This document shows, one piece after another, positions 1-7,546 of a DNA stretch of 39,642 nt. The position numbers and the translations under genes are program-made. The notes below the pieces were generated by a model, which was not told the DNA's origin, did no database searches, and saw nothing but the letters and a program-made list of their open reading frames with translations. Numbering within the stretch: position 1 is the stretch's first letter; every line of letters begins with the position of its first letter. This stretch comes from Bacteroidales bacterium UBA3297 (GTDB lineage: Bacteria > Bacteroidota > Bacteroidia > Bacteroidales > Paludibacteraceae), in contig DETD01000008.1 in the NCBI GenBank assembly GCA_002362105.1, positions 1 to 39,642 of the forward strand, in the 5' to 3' direction.

Positions 1-78
1 TTTCCTCAAAGATCTCTCTTCTCGTGAGTCCCTCGAAACCGCTGTTCCTAAGGGGCACCGACCTTAGCGCCGATTGCG
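1..78 (-). ncRNA. Structured leader or 5' end of an RNA gene, possibly RNase P RNA
   Basis: The first ~78 transcribed bases downstream of the minus-strand promoter have no start codon and are GC-richer than the flanking spacer. About 72 nt from the predicted transcription start, the transcript reaches GAGGAAA at positions 7-1, where the window ends. In RNase P RNA a conserved block beginning GAGGAAAGTCC lies about this far from the 5' end. The match is only seven bases, so this is a suggestion. A long 5' UTR of a protein gene would explain the data equally well. Confidence 0.25.
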
Positions 79-82
79 GATG

Positions 83-113
83 CAAAATTAGAGGTTTTAT
101 CTGAACTGGCAAA
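83..113 (-). promoter_or_regulatory. Bacteroidota-type promoter firing off the left edge
   Basis: Read on the minus strand, TTTG (110-113) and TAATTTTG (83-90) are separated by exactly 19 nt. This is a full match to the Bacteroidota -33/-7 consensus (TTTG, 19-21 nt, TAnnTTTG). Transcription would begin near position 78 and run leftward out of the window. The roughly 78 nt of transcript visible contain no ATG and can fold into a hairpin (CTAAGG pairing with CCTTAG). Confidence 0.75.
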
Positions 114-246
114 CTATTCGCAGAAAAAATTTCAATAAATTTCATTAAACGCTGATTATCAACGGCATTTTTATATACAAAAAGTATATCCATTCTCTCC
201 ATCCGCATTCGCCACTTCCCCGTTTACAGAACAAAGTCCAGCCTCT

Positions 247-278
247 TTTGTCAAAAATCGGAAAGATTGATACATTTG
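247..278 (+). promoter_or_regulatory. Promoter of the HEAT-like gene, predicting a leaderless mRNA
   Basis: TTTG (247-250), 20 nt, TACATTTG (271-278) matches the Bacteroidota promoter consensus. The ATG lies only 4 nt beyond the -7 box, about where transcription should start, so the mRNA would have essentially no 5' leader. Confidence 0.7.
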
Positions 279-282
279 TGTT

Positions 283-864
283 ATGACTACATTAACAAAA
301 ATAGAAGAACTGCTTGAGGGAAGGCTTCACGAAAAAGACCTTTCAGAAATCGCCAATCTGGCAGAAGATAATGCCAACGGACTTATCGACACCCTACTGC
401 AGCATGTTTACGAAGAGAGTGACGACCCATCTGTAAAAAAAGCGTCAGACAACGCTACATGGGCGCTACAGCACCTCCACCCCAAAGATCGTACGACCTT
501 CGTGTACCCATATAAAGACCAACTTATACAACTAGCGATAAACACCCAAAGTCCATCGAAGCAAAGAATGGTATTGGCTTTATTACGGGAAACAGAGTTC
601 GAAAAAGCCGACCTACAAACCGACTTTATCGACTTCTGCCTCGCCACCATGGTTTCATGCGAGCACGCGGTTGGCATCAGGTCGCTCTGCATACATCTGG
701 CATTCAAACAATGCAGGCATTACCCAGAACTGGCACAAGAGCTGAAGCAACAGCTAGAACTTATGGAGGACGGACTACTCCAACCAGGACTTAGGAATGC
801 AAAAATGAACACGCTTAAACTAATAAAGAAACTGCATTATGAAGACGAAAAAGAGTTGGATTGA
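283..864 (+). CDS. HEAT-repeat-like helical protein, function unknown
   Basis: This 193-residue soluble protein has no signal peptide or membrane segment. It looks all-helical, with amphipathic helices in pairs that resemble HEAT or DNA-alkylation-repair-type repeats (for example the stretches around residues 55-105 and 120-160). I do not recognise a specific function. The last 26 nt overlap the start of the GH13 gene in another frame, so the two are co-transcribed and probably translationally coupled. The ATG sits 4 nt after the promoter -7 box. No later methionine leaves a sensible protein, so the message appears leaderless. HEAT-like folds usually bind proteins or nucleic acid. A link to the GH13 enzyme is inferred from the overlap only. 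Confidence 0.7.
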   Translation: MTTLTKIEELLEGRLHEKDLSEIANLAEDNANGLIDTLLQHVYEESDDPSVKKASDNATWALQHLHPKDRTTFVYPYKDQLIQLAINTQSPSKQRMVLALLRETEFEKADLQTDFIDFCLATMVSCEHAVGIRSLCIHLAFKQCRHYPELAQELKQQLELMEDGLLQPGLRNAKMNTLKLIKKLHYEDEKELD

Positions 865-1984
865 CAACGCCTACATTTACCACATTTTGGTAGACCGGTT
901 TGGCGGTGATACTACCCGAAAAAACGCAAACCAGTTTATGGGGGGTACACTCAAATACATAAGCAGGCACCTCGACTACATTCAACACATGGGCTTCAAC
1001 ACTCTTTGGCTCTCGCCTATTTGCGAAAGCAAGAACTACCACGGCTACCATATAACAGACTTCTACAAAGTAGACCCTCATTTCGGGACAATGGATGATC
1101 TTCAGGAACTGATAACAAACGTCCACAGCCGGGGAATGCGTATTGTTTCGGACTTCGTGCCCAACCATTGCGCCGACACCCATCCTTTTTTCGTTGAAGC
1201 CAAGACTGAGATACACAATCGGTACCGCGACTGGTTCTACTTCAACGAAGACGGCACCTACAGGTGCTTTATGAACTTCGACGAACTACCAAAATTCAAT
1301 CTGGACCAAGAAAAAGTCAGAAAGTATATGACTGATGTCGCGAAATACTGGTGTGAAGCTGGATTTGACGGGTTAAGGATAGACCATGCAATAGGGCCAT
1401 CGTTCAACTTTTGGAAAACATGGATGGCAGAAATGAAAAAGCACTACCCCAACAAACTATTCATCGGCGAAGTATGGTGTGCCGGACTCACACCCGACCT
1501 CTTCAGCACCGTACACCTAAAGCACGAATGGAGAAAGAAAAAGCAAGGAATAAGCCAGGAAGAACTACAAAAAGACTACGTTGGCGTTCTTGACGGAGTG
1601 TTGGATTTCGCTTTCCGAGACATCGTACTCAGACACATATACAAAGGAGAAAGACTCATCGGGAACAAAGATTTGGAATGGGAGGTGAAAAGGCATTTCA
1701 GTAAATACCCGAAGAGCTTCAAACTCATCCTGTTTCTCGACAACCACGACTCCGACCGCATCCTCTTCCACTGCAAAGGAGACCTAACCCTTAGAGATGA
1801 AGCCATCGACTTCTGCAAAAGCCAGCGCCGGCCATTCATTATATATTATGGTACAGAGGCAAACATGAGCAACAAAGAAAGCATTTTCAGCGGCATACCC
1901 TACGCTGACCTAGCAGTTAGAGAATGCCTAAAAATAGACGACAAGGCCCCCAAAGCGCAACGGCAAGAAAAAGTTCAACAATAG
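839..1984 (+). CDS. GH13 family alpha-amylase-like glycosidase, intracellular
   Basis: A 381-residue (beta/alpha)8 glycoside hydrolase of family GH13, acting on alpha-glucans or oligosaccharides. The four family motifs are visible: DFVPNH (105-110), GLRIDHA (178-184, with nucleophile D182), the acid/base glutamate E211 in FIGEVW, and FLDNHD (299-304, with stabiliser D304). There is no signal peptide, so the enzyme is cytoplasmic. It is shorter than typical amylases (about 450-550 residues) and the C-terminal beta-sandwich is minimal or absent. The start overlaps the upstream gene by 26 nt. Exact substrate (maltodextrin, glycogen, trehalose or sucrose) cannot be read from the sequence. Confidence 0.92.
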   Translation: MKTKKSWIDNAYIYHILVDRFGGDTTRKNANQFMGGTLKYISRHLDYIQHMGFNTLWLSPICESKNYHGYHITDFYKVDPHFGTMDDLQELITNVHSRGMRIVSDFVPNHCADTHPFFVEAKTEIHNRYRDWFYFNEDGTYRCFMNFDELPKFNLDQEKVRKYMTDVAKYWCEAGFDGLRIDHAIGPSFNFWKTWMAEMKKHYPNKLFIGEVWCAGLTPDLFSTVHLKHEWRKKKQGISQEELQKDYVGVLDGVLDFAFRDIVLRHIYKGERLIGNKDLEWEVKRHFSKYPKSFKLILFLDNHDSDRILFHCKGDLTLRDEAIDFCKSQRRPFIIYYGTEANMSNKESIFSGIPYADLAVRECLKIDDKAPKAQRQEKVQQ

Positions 1985-2175
1985 AGGCACTAGCCGCATT
2001 ACATATTGCACACATACTCATCACTTTAGCTCAATTTTCAAGAAGGGCAGAAGAGCTATTATTTATTAATATACAAATGGTTATTATTGTAAACCAATCA
2101 TATTCTTTTAAAAATATTTTTTCAATTCAAGTTTTAAAACTTACGAAATATAGGCTAACCTTGAAGTAAATTTTT

Positions 2176-2183
2176 TAATTTTG
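2176..2183 (+). promoter_or_regulatory. -7 promoter element before the nitronate monooxygenase-like gene
   Basis: TAATTTTG matches TAnnTTTG and leaves a leader of about 30 nt before the ATG at 2218. No clear -33 TTTG is seen at the right distance. The spacer from 1985 is otherwise AT-rich with nothing else recognisable. Confidence 0.55.
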
Positions 2184-2217
2184 CATAAAAGATAATTTTA
2201 TAAGAACAGTATTAAAG

Positions 2218-3261
2218 ATGGATTCTATTAAAATTGGTGATTTGACACTGCGCGTGCCAATTATACAAGGTGGCATGGGCGTTGGAATATCACTGTCGGG
2301 CTTAGCCTCAGCAGTAGCAAACGAAGGTGGCATAGGAGTCATATCGAGTGCAGGATTGGGGCTCATCTACAAGAAACTAAGCCCCGACTACATCAAGGCC
2401 AGCATACTAGGTCTGAAAGAAGAGATTCAAAAAGCGAGAGAAAAATCACAGGGTATAATTGGCGTGAACGTGATGGTAGCCATGAGCAATTTTGCGGACA
2501 TGGTAAAAACAGCCATCCAAGAAAAGGCCGACATCATATTTTCTGGAGCCGGACTGCCATTAGACCTGCCATCGTACCTGACGAAAGACTCGACCACCAA
2601 GTTGGCTCCTATTGTTTCGTCGGCACGCGCAGCAAAAATCATCTGCGAGAAATGGAAACAGTTATACAACTACCTGCCCGACGCAATAGTTGTTGAAGGC
2701 CCTAAAGCAGGCGGACACCTCGGCTACAAAGCCGACCAGTTGTTCGACGAGCACTACTCTCTCGAGAAAACCCTTCCTGAAGTTGTTGCGGTTGCCAACG
2801 GATACAAAGACGAAAAAGTAATACCTGTATTTGGAGCAGGAGGCATCTATACTAGCGAAGATGCCGACCGCATCTTAAGTTTGGGAGCCAGCGGCATACA
2901 GATGGGAACCCGGTTTGTTACCACTAAGGAGTGTGACGCGGCAGAAGAATTCAAACAAGCCTACATCGATGCGAAAGAAGAAGACATCTCCATCATACAG
3001 AGTCCTGTAGGTATGCCAGGACGCGCCATCGCCAACAGTTTCATCGACAAGGTGGAGAAAGGTGAAAAACACCCTAAACGCTGTCCGGTCCACTGCATTA
3101 AAACCTGCAAAGGCGAACAGTCGCCATACTGCATCGTCATGGCCCTCTACAATGCCTTTAAAGGCAAGTTGGAAAACGGCTACGCTTTCTGCGGGTCGAA
3201 CGCCTTCAAAGCGAAAAAGATTGAAACCGTGAAAGAAATTTTCCAAAGTTTCAAAAAATAA
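2218..3261 (+). CDS. Nitronate monooxygenase / FabK-like FMN oxidoreductase
   Basis: This 347-residue cytoplasmic TIM-barrel flavoprotein belongs to the 2-nitropropane dioxygenase family. It shows the N-terminal IIQGGMGVG motif (15-23), the EGPKAGGHLG loop with the conserved active-site histidine H167, and the FMN-phosphate motifs GAGGIYT and GIQMGTRFV further on. The C-terminus adds a cysteine cluster (CPVHCIKTC, then two more Cys) seen in a subgroup of the family. The family contains both nitronate monooxygenases and FabK enoyl-ACP reductases. No fatty-acid genes flank it, so the general family call is safer. It stands alone with its own promoter and terminator. Confidence 0.9.
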   Translation: MDSIKIGDLTLRVPIIQGGMGVGISLSGLASAVANEGGIGVISSAGLGLIYKKLSPDYIKASILGLKEEIQKAREKSQGIIGVNVMVAMSNFADMVKTAIQEKADIIFSGAGLPLDLPSYLTKDSTTKLAPIVSSARAAKIICEKWKQLYNYLPDAIVVEGPKAGGHLGYKADQLFDEHYSLEKTLPEVVAVANGYKDEKVIPVFGAGGIYTSEDADRILSLGASGIQMGTRFVTTKECDAAEEFKQAYIDAKEEDISIIQSPVGMPGRAIANSFIDKVEKGEKHPKRCPVHCIKTCKGEQSPYCIVMALYNAFKGKLENGYAFCGSNAFKAKKIETVKEIFQSFKK

Positions 3262-3293
3262 CTCCAATAGAAAATTGAGGCAAAAACACCACA

Positions 3294-3338
3294 AGAAGGG
3301 GAGATTTTCGTGCACTGCGCACGGAAATCTTCCCTTTC
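3294..3338 (+). terminator. Rho-independent terminator
   Basis: A long inverted repeat, with GGGAGATTTTCGTGC and GCACGGAAATCTTCCC as arms around a 4-nt loop, follows the oxidoreductase gene by about 35 nt. A short T-rich stretch comes next. Confidence 0.8.
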
Positions 3339-3354
3339 TTATTTTACAATTCTA

Positions 3355-3362
3355 TATATTTG
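3355..3362 (+). promoter_or_regulatory. -7 promoter element before the phosphatase operon
   Basis: TATATTTG matches TAnnTTTG. The ATG at 3386 lies about 23 nt downstream. A TTTC 18-20 nt upstream is a weak -33 candidate. Confidence 0.6.
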
Positions 3363-3385
3363 CAAACTACTAACAAATACAGACC

Positions 3386-3856
3386 ATGTCGGGAAAAACC
3401 AAAATACTATTTGTGTGTTTAGGCAACATCTGCCGTTCGGCGGCGGCAGAGGCCATCATGAAAAAGCTCACTGAAAAAGCCGGAGTCGCCGACCAATACG
3501 AGATAGACTCTGCCGGCATCATCAATTACCACGAGGGCGAGCCTGCCGACCGCAGGATGCGCGAGCACGCCCGTATACACGGCTACGAAGTCACCTCCAT
3601 TTCAAGACCCGTGCGCACTACAGATTTCGACTATTTCGACCTCATCATCGGAATGGACAACAACAATATAGAAGACCTGAAAGACCGCGCACAAACTCTG
3701 GAACAGGAGCAAAAGATACATGCCATGCGCGAATACTTTAACGCCGACACCCAAGAAGACTATGTACCCGACCCATACTACGGAGGCGCACAAGGCTTCG
3801 AACTGGTAATTGCCCTTTTGGAAGAAGGCTGTTCCAACCTCATCAAGAGCCGTTAA
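3386..3856 (+). CDS. Low-molecular-weight protein tyrosine phosphatase
   Basis: The 156-residue length is normal for the LMW-PTP family. The phosphate-binding loop reads CLGNICRS (11-18), with catalytic Cys11 and Arg17. The general-acid aspartate lies in DPYYGG (Asp129). It is cytoplasmic and removes phosphate from tyrosine in proteins. It is the first gene of a set with a DUF6057 membrane protein and a lipoprotein. Bacterial LMW-PTPs often control tyrosine kinases of capsule export, but no kinase or capsule gene is present here, so its target is unknown. Confidence 0.95.
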   Translation: MSGKTKILFVCLGNICRSAAAEAIMKKLTEKAGVADQYEIDSAGIINYHEGEPADRRMREHARIHGYEVTSISRPVRTTDFDYFDLIIGMDNNNIEDLKDRAQTLEQEQKIHAMREYFNADTQEDYVPDPYYGGAQGFELVIALLEEGCSNLIKSR

Positions 3857-3884
3857 CGGCATCATTCCACAAACAAAACAAAAG

Positions 3885-5681
3885 ATGGAACAAACAAAAC
3901 AAACAGACTGGAAGAGCGCATTAAGTGCAGAACGGATAGGACTGGCGGTTTTCTTCGCCTTCTCGCTCGCCCTACTAGGCGGCTACAACTACGAATACCT
4001 CTATAAAGTACAGAACTGCAATCTATTTCTCGCGAACAAAATCTTTTTCAACGAAATGTTGCAGCATTCGGCAGGATTATTCAGATATGCAAGCCGCTAC
4101 CTTACCCAATTCCTTTACTATCCGTGGTTAGGGGCGCTATTCCTATCACTCGGATTGCTAGCCATAAAAAAGCTGACCGACCACTTAACGGGAACGGACG
4201 GGAGATGGGCAGCACTTAACTACCTGCCATCGTTTCTCTGTCTACTCGCGCAAACGACGGTAGGCTACACACTATACTGCAATTTCGAGAGCGCCTTCAT
4301 CATAGAATTAGAGCTAGGCCTGATTGTCAGTCTACTTTTGGCAAACGCCATAAAGCAGAAATCCAATCCAATATGGCTAGTTGCAGCTGCATTATTTTGT
4401 ACCCTTCTGTTCTTTGCTATTGGCATCTTTGCCTGCATAGCGTTAATGGCAGCCGCAGTGACCTGGTTACGAACCAATCGGAAAGCAGGTGTAGCCGGCA
4501 TAGCCACAGCCATGCTTTTACAAAGCCTACTCAGCCACATTTCAAGCCGCTACCTGTTGAACGAAGCCTACAGCTACGCATTTTTCTCGCCACTTCCAGA
4601 CAGCGTCTACAGCCAGACGTTCACACTTTCGCTATTGACGTTACTGAGCATAGCCCTACTTCCGCTCGCCTACCAAGCAACAAATGATAGTAAACGACAG
4701 CAGTCTATCAACATCGCCCTTTTTGTAGCAGGGCTTCTCGGGATAGTGTTCCTCACCAACCGCGATTCCAACTTCAAAACAGAGCTAAAATTGCAGCACC
4801 TTACCGAGGAGCAGAAGTGGGAAGAGGTAATAGAAACCGCCAGCAAGGCAGAACGTCCGACCAACATAACAGACAGCTACCGCTTCCTTGCCCTACACCA
4901 GACCAACCGGCTATGGACCGAGGCATTCAAGCATTCGGGCAGACTCGACACAATAAAGTCGCCCTACCAAGAAATAACAGATTTGGCATTCACCCCCGAC
5001 CTCTACTTTTATTGTTCGCTAGTTAACAAAGCCTACCGTTGGGAGATGGAGAAATGGGTTACGACCGGACGAAATGTGGAATTATTGAAACAGTTTGTAA
5101 AATACGCGTTAGTGCGAGACGAGCAGCCATTAGCTAAACGCTATACCAACTTGTTGAAACAAACCACTTTTTATGGCGACTGGGCCGCAAAAATGGAAAC
5201 ATACATCGGCCACCGCGACCAATTGTTTGCAGACTACCCGAGCTACAAACGGGTGTTCGACGGCCAAGTAAACGAGAACATCTACACCGAGAACTGTAAC
5301 CTGCACACCTCGTATACAAAATATAGGCGTCCAAATGAAGAACAGATGCAGCTACGACTGATGTTAGACCTCTATTATTTGAACTTGCAGCAGTTTTTTG
5401 CCGATTTCAGGTACGCCAGTGATGCCTACCGGCACCAAATGCCCGTTTACATGCAAGAGGCTCTAACCATCTACGCAATGCAAAACAAACAGCCAGAGCT
5501 AGTGCGGATGTTCCCAGTCAGCACCCCGGTTATACAACAATGCAACGACTTTTTCCGCGAGTTAAGGCTATACCAAGGCCATCCAGAAGCCGGAGCTGAG
5601 CAAATGGCAAAATACAGAGGTACGCTCTGCTACCACTTGGCATTCTGCAATATTTACGACTATAAGGAAAGAGGAAAATAA
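3885..5681 (+). CDS. DUF6057-like polytopic membrane protein
   Basis: The protein has 598 residues from the ATG at 3885. The reading frame is open further upstream to 3810, but that extension overlaps the phosphatase gene and encodes nothing membrane-like. The chosen start gives a short cytoplasmic tail and a first membrane helix at about residues 18-35. Roughly eight hydrophobic segments fill the first 300 residues. The remaining half is soluble, helical and tyrosine-rich, in a tetratricopeptide-like style. It resembles the Bacteroidota-specific DUF6057 family, whose role is unknown. The downstream lipoprotein begins 2 nt after its stop, so the two are translated as a unit. Confidence 0.75.
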   Translation: MEQTKQTDWKSALSAERIGLAVFFAFSLALLGGYNYEYLYKVQNCNLFLANKIFFNEMLQHSAGLFRYASRYLTQFLYYPWLGALFLSLGLLAIKKLTDHLTGTDGRWAALNYLPSFLCLLAQTTVGYTLYCNFESAFIIELELGLIVSLLLANAIKQKSNPIWLVAAALFCTLLFFAIGIFACIALMAAAVTWLRTNRKAGVAGIATAMLLQSLLSHISSRYLLNEAYSYAFFSPLPDSVYSQTFTLSLLTLLSIALLPLAYQATNDSKRQQSINIALFVAGLLGIVFLTNRDSNFKTELKLQHLTEEQKWEEVIETASKAERPTNITDSYRFLALHQTNRLWTEAFKHSGRLDTIKSPYQEITDLAFTPDLYFYCSLVNKAYRWEMEKWVTTGRNVELLKQFVKYALVRDEQPLAKRYTNLLKQTTFYGDWAAKMETYIGHRDQLFADYPSYKRVFDGQVNENIYTENCNLHTSYTKYRRPNEEQMQLRLMLDLYYLNLQQFFADFRYASDAYRHQMPVYMQEALTIYAMQNKQPELVRMFPVSTPVIQQCNDFFRELRLYQGHPEAGAEQMAKYRGTLCYHLAFCNIYDYKERGK

Positions 5682-5683
5682 AA

Positions 5684-7234
5684 ATGAAAACAAGACATAC
5701 ATTATATATATTAGTAGCAGAAAGCCTACTGTTGTTGGGCAGTTGCACCAACAAACTGCCCAACCAGTTCGTTGAAAACGGAAAAGAAGCCCGACTCTAT
5801 CCCGATTATACCAATATAGAGATACCCGTCAACATAGCCCCACTGAACTTCCGTTTAGATGAAGAAGCAGAAAAAGTTATAGTAAGCATAAAAGCTGGCG
5901 GAGAGGAGTATGTAATTGTAGGCGACAACAAACTAGAAGTATCCATTCCGGGAAAAGAATGGAAACAAATGCTACATGTAGCAGCAGGGAAAGAAATCAC
6001 CTACAACGTGTATGCCCAAAAGAAAGGACAATGGGAGCACTACAAAACATTCAACAACCGCATCAGTGCCGACAGCATAGACCCCTACCTGACCTACCGC
6101 CTGATAGAGCCATCGTTTATGGGTTCGGGAGAAATGGGTATATACCAATTTAATTTGGAAACAGGAGAGGAAGAAGCCATTTTCACCAACCACCACGACC
6201 ATATAAGGGGCAACAACACGCAACAGAAATGTGCAAACTGCCACACGGCACAACGCAACCACCCCGAGAACAAGATGTTCTACTACCGTGGACCGAACGG
6301 AGGCCTTATGCTTACTTACAATGGGAAGGTAAAAAAAATCAACACCCGTTGTGGCGACATGCAGAACCCAACCATCTATCCGGCATGGCACCCCAGCAAA
6401 CCGATTATCGCCTTTTCGAGCAACAAAGTACTGCAGCGCTTCTGTTCGAACGACAACTGTAAAATCGACGTCTTCGACGATAACAGCGACCTTGTACTCT
6501 ACGACATCGAGAAAAACGAAATCAGTCCCATACGGAAAACACCAGAGCAGCAAGAAAGCAACCCCTGCTGGAGCGGTGACGGTGAATACCTCTATTTCAA
6601 CAGTACCGACAGCTGCTACCAGAAAAGTATGAACCCGCGCAACCTGCTCTACAACATCTACCGTGTAAGATATAAGGGAGCAACGGAATGGGGAGAGAAC
6701 GAGCTAGTGTATGAAGCGGCCAAAGAGGGATTGAGCGCCACATATCCGAAAGCCTCGCCCGACGGCAAGTATCTGCTTATAACCGTATCGAGTTTTGGAC
6801 CATCGACCCAGACCAACAAGACCGCCGACCTGCATTTAATAGACCTAAAAGACAATAAAGTAAAGGCATTGGAGACCGTCAACTGTCCGACCGAAAGCGA
6901 CAGTTACCACGATTGGGCAAGCAACAGCCGTTGGATAGTATTCTGCAGTAGAAGGGAAGACGGTAACTACGCACGCCCATTTTTCAGCCACATCGGAGCC
7001 GACGGAAAAGCCAGCAAGCCATTCGTGCTACCACGAGCCAACAGCCGCTACCACGAAGACTTGATTAAAAACTATAACGTGACCGAGTTTTCAAAAGCCC
7101 CAGTCACCACCAGCATACAGAAAATTCAGGCAACGTTGGAACAAGCCGAGCTAAAAGCCTCCTACAACGGACCTATAACGGCCCCAACCACCGACGGACA
7201 AACCAGTGCCTCACAAACACTGAAGAAACAATAA
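5684..7234 (+). CDS. PD40/TolB-like beta-propeller lipoprotein with a CxxCH motif
   Basis: A 516-residue exported protein. The signal peptide ends in a lipobox (LLGSC, lipid Cys21). An N-terminal sandwich region (about 40-125) is followed by a beta-propeller with PD40/TolB-type blades, such as WSGDGEYLYF, ASPDGKYLLI and WASNSRWIVF. Between them lies CANCH (183-187), the pattern used for covalent haem c attachment. More cysteines follow around residues 220-270. The homologous family in Bacteroidota commonly sits beside DUF6057 genes, as it does here 2 nt downstream. Whether haem is attached is unproven, and the cysteines could instead form disulfides or bind metal. Its function is unknown. Confidence 0.75.
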   Translation: MKTRHTLYILVAESLLLLGSCTNKLPNQFVENGKEARLYPDYTNIEIPVNIAPLNFRLDEEAEKVIVSIKAGGEEYVIVGDNKLEVSIPGKEWKQMLHVAAGKEITYNVYAQKKGQWEHYKTFNNRISADSIDPYLTYRLIEPSFMGSGEMGIYQFNLETGEEEAIFTNHHDHIRGNNTQQKCANCHTAQRNHPENKMFYYRGPNGGLMLTYNGKVKKINTRCGDMQNPTIYPAWHPSKPIIAFSSNKVLQRFCSNDNCKIDVFDDNSDLVLYDIEKNEISPIRKTPEQQESNPCWSGDGEYLYFNSTDSCYQKSMNPRNLLYNIYRVRYKGATEWGENELVYEAAKEGLSATYPKASPDGKYLLITVSSFGPSTQTNKTADLHLIDLKDNKVKALETVNCPTESDSYHDWASNSRWIVFCSRREDGNYARPFFSHIGADGKASKPFVLPRANSRYHEDLIKNYNVTEFSKAPVTTSIQKIQATLEQAELKASYNGPITAPTTDGQTSASQTLKKQ

Positions 7235-7245
7235 GGAAGTTTAAC

Positions 7246-7276
7246 ACCGTGTCTTTAGAAGAAGGCACGGTTTTTG
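7246..7276 (+). terminator. Rho-independent terminator
   Basis: ACCGTG and CACGGT arms enclose a partly paired loop. A TTTTT run begins at 7271, just after the propeller lipoprotein gene. Confidence 0.75.
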
Positions 7277-7546
7277 TATCTTTTCTGATAAGCGACAAAA
7301 AGAATGGAGATTTAGAGAAAAGCAAAGAAATACATGTTGTAGAACATAAAAAAAGACATTTTAAAGATTTGTTCATATTTTTAGTAAAAAAATCCTTTGT
7401 AATTCGCTAAAAAACATTCATATTTGCCCTTAAATAGAAAATGTATACAGAAAGATACATGACTATTGCAACGAGCACCCCTTTATTGGGCTACTTAATT
7501 TAAGACTAATTTTTCAATTCATATTACTAACAAAAAAAGTTCAAAG
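7277..7546 (+). promoter_or_regulatory. Promoter and long leader of cellulase gene 1
   Basis: This AT-rich spacer has no gene. TTTG (7396-7399), 19 nt, CATATTTG (7419-7426) is a Bacteroidota promoter with one mismatch in the -7 box. Transcription would start near 7431, giving a 5' UTR of about 115 nt. At its head, ATGTAT (7441-7446) and ATACAT (7455-7460) can form a hairpin. The leader ends in an A-rich stretch before the ATG instead of a Shine-Dalgarno site. Confidence 0.55.

Noticed and set aside
1924..2169. 81-codon frame after the GH13 gene
   Set aside because: It overlaps the GH13 C-terminus in another frame and runs through AT-rich spacer with no family resemblance.
3810..3884. Upstream extension of the DUF6057 frame
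   Set aside because: It overlaps the end of the phosphatase gene and adds no membrane or signal sequence. The ATG at 3885 fits better.
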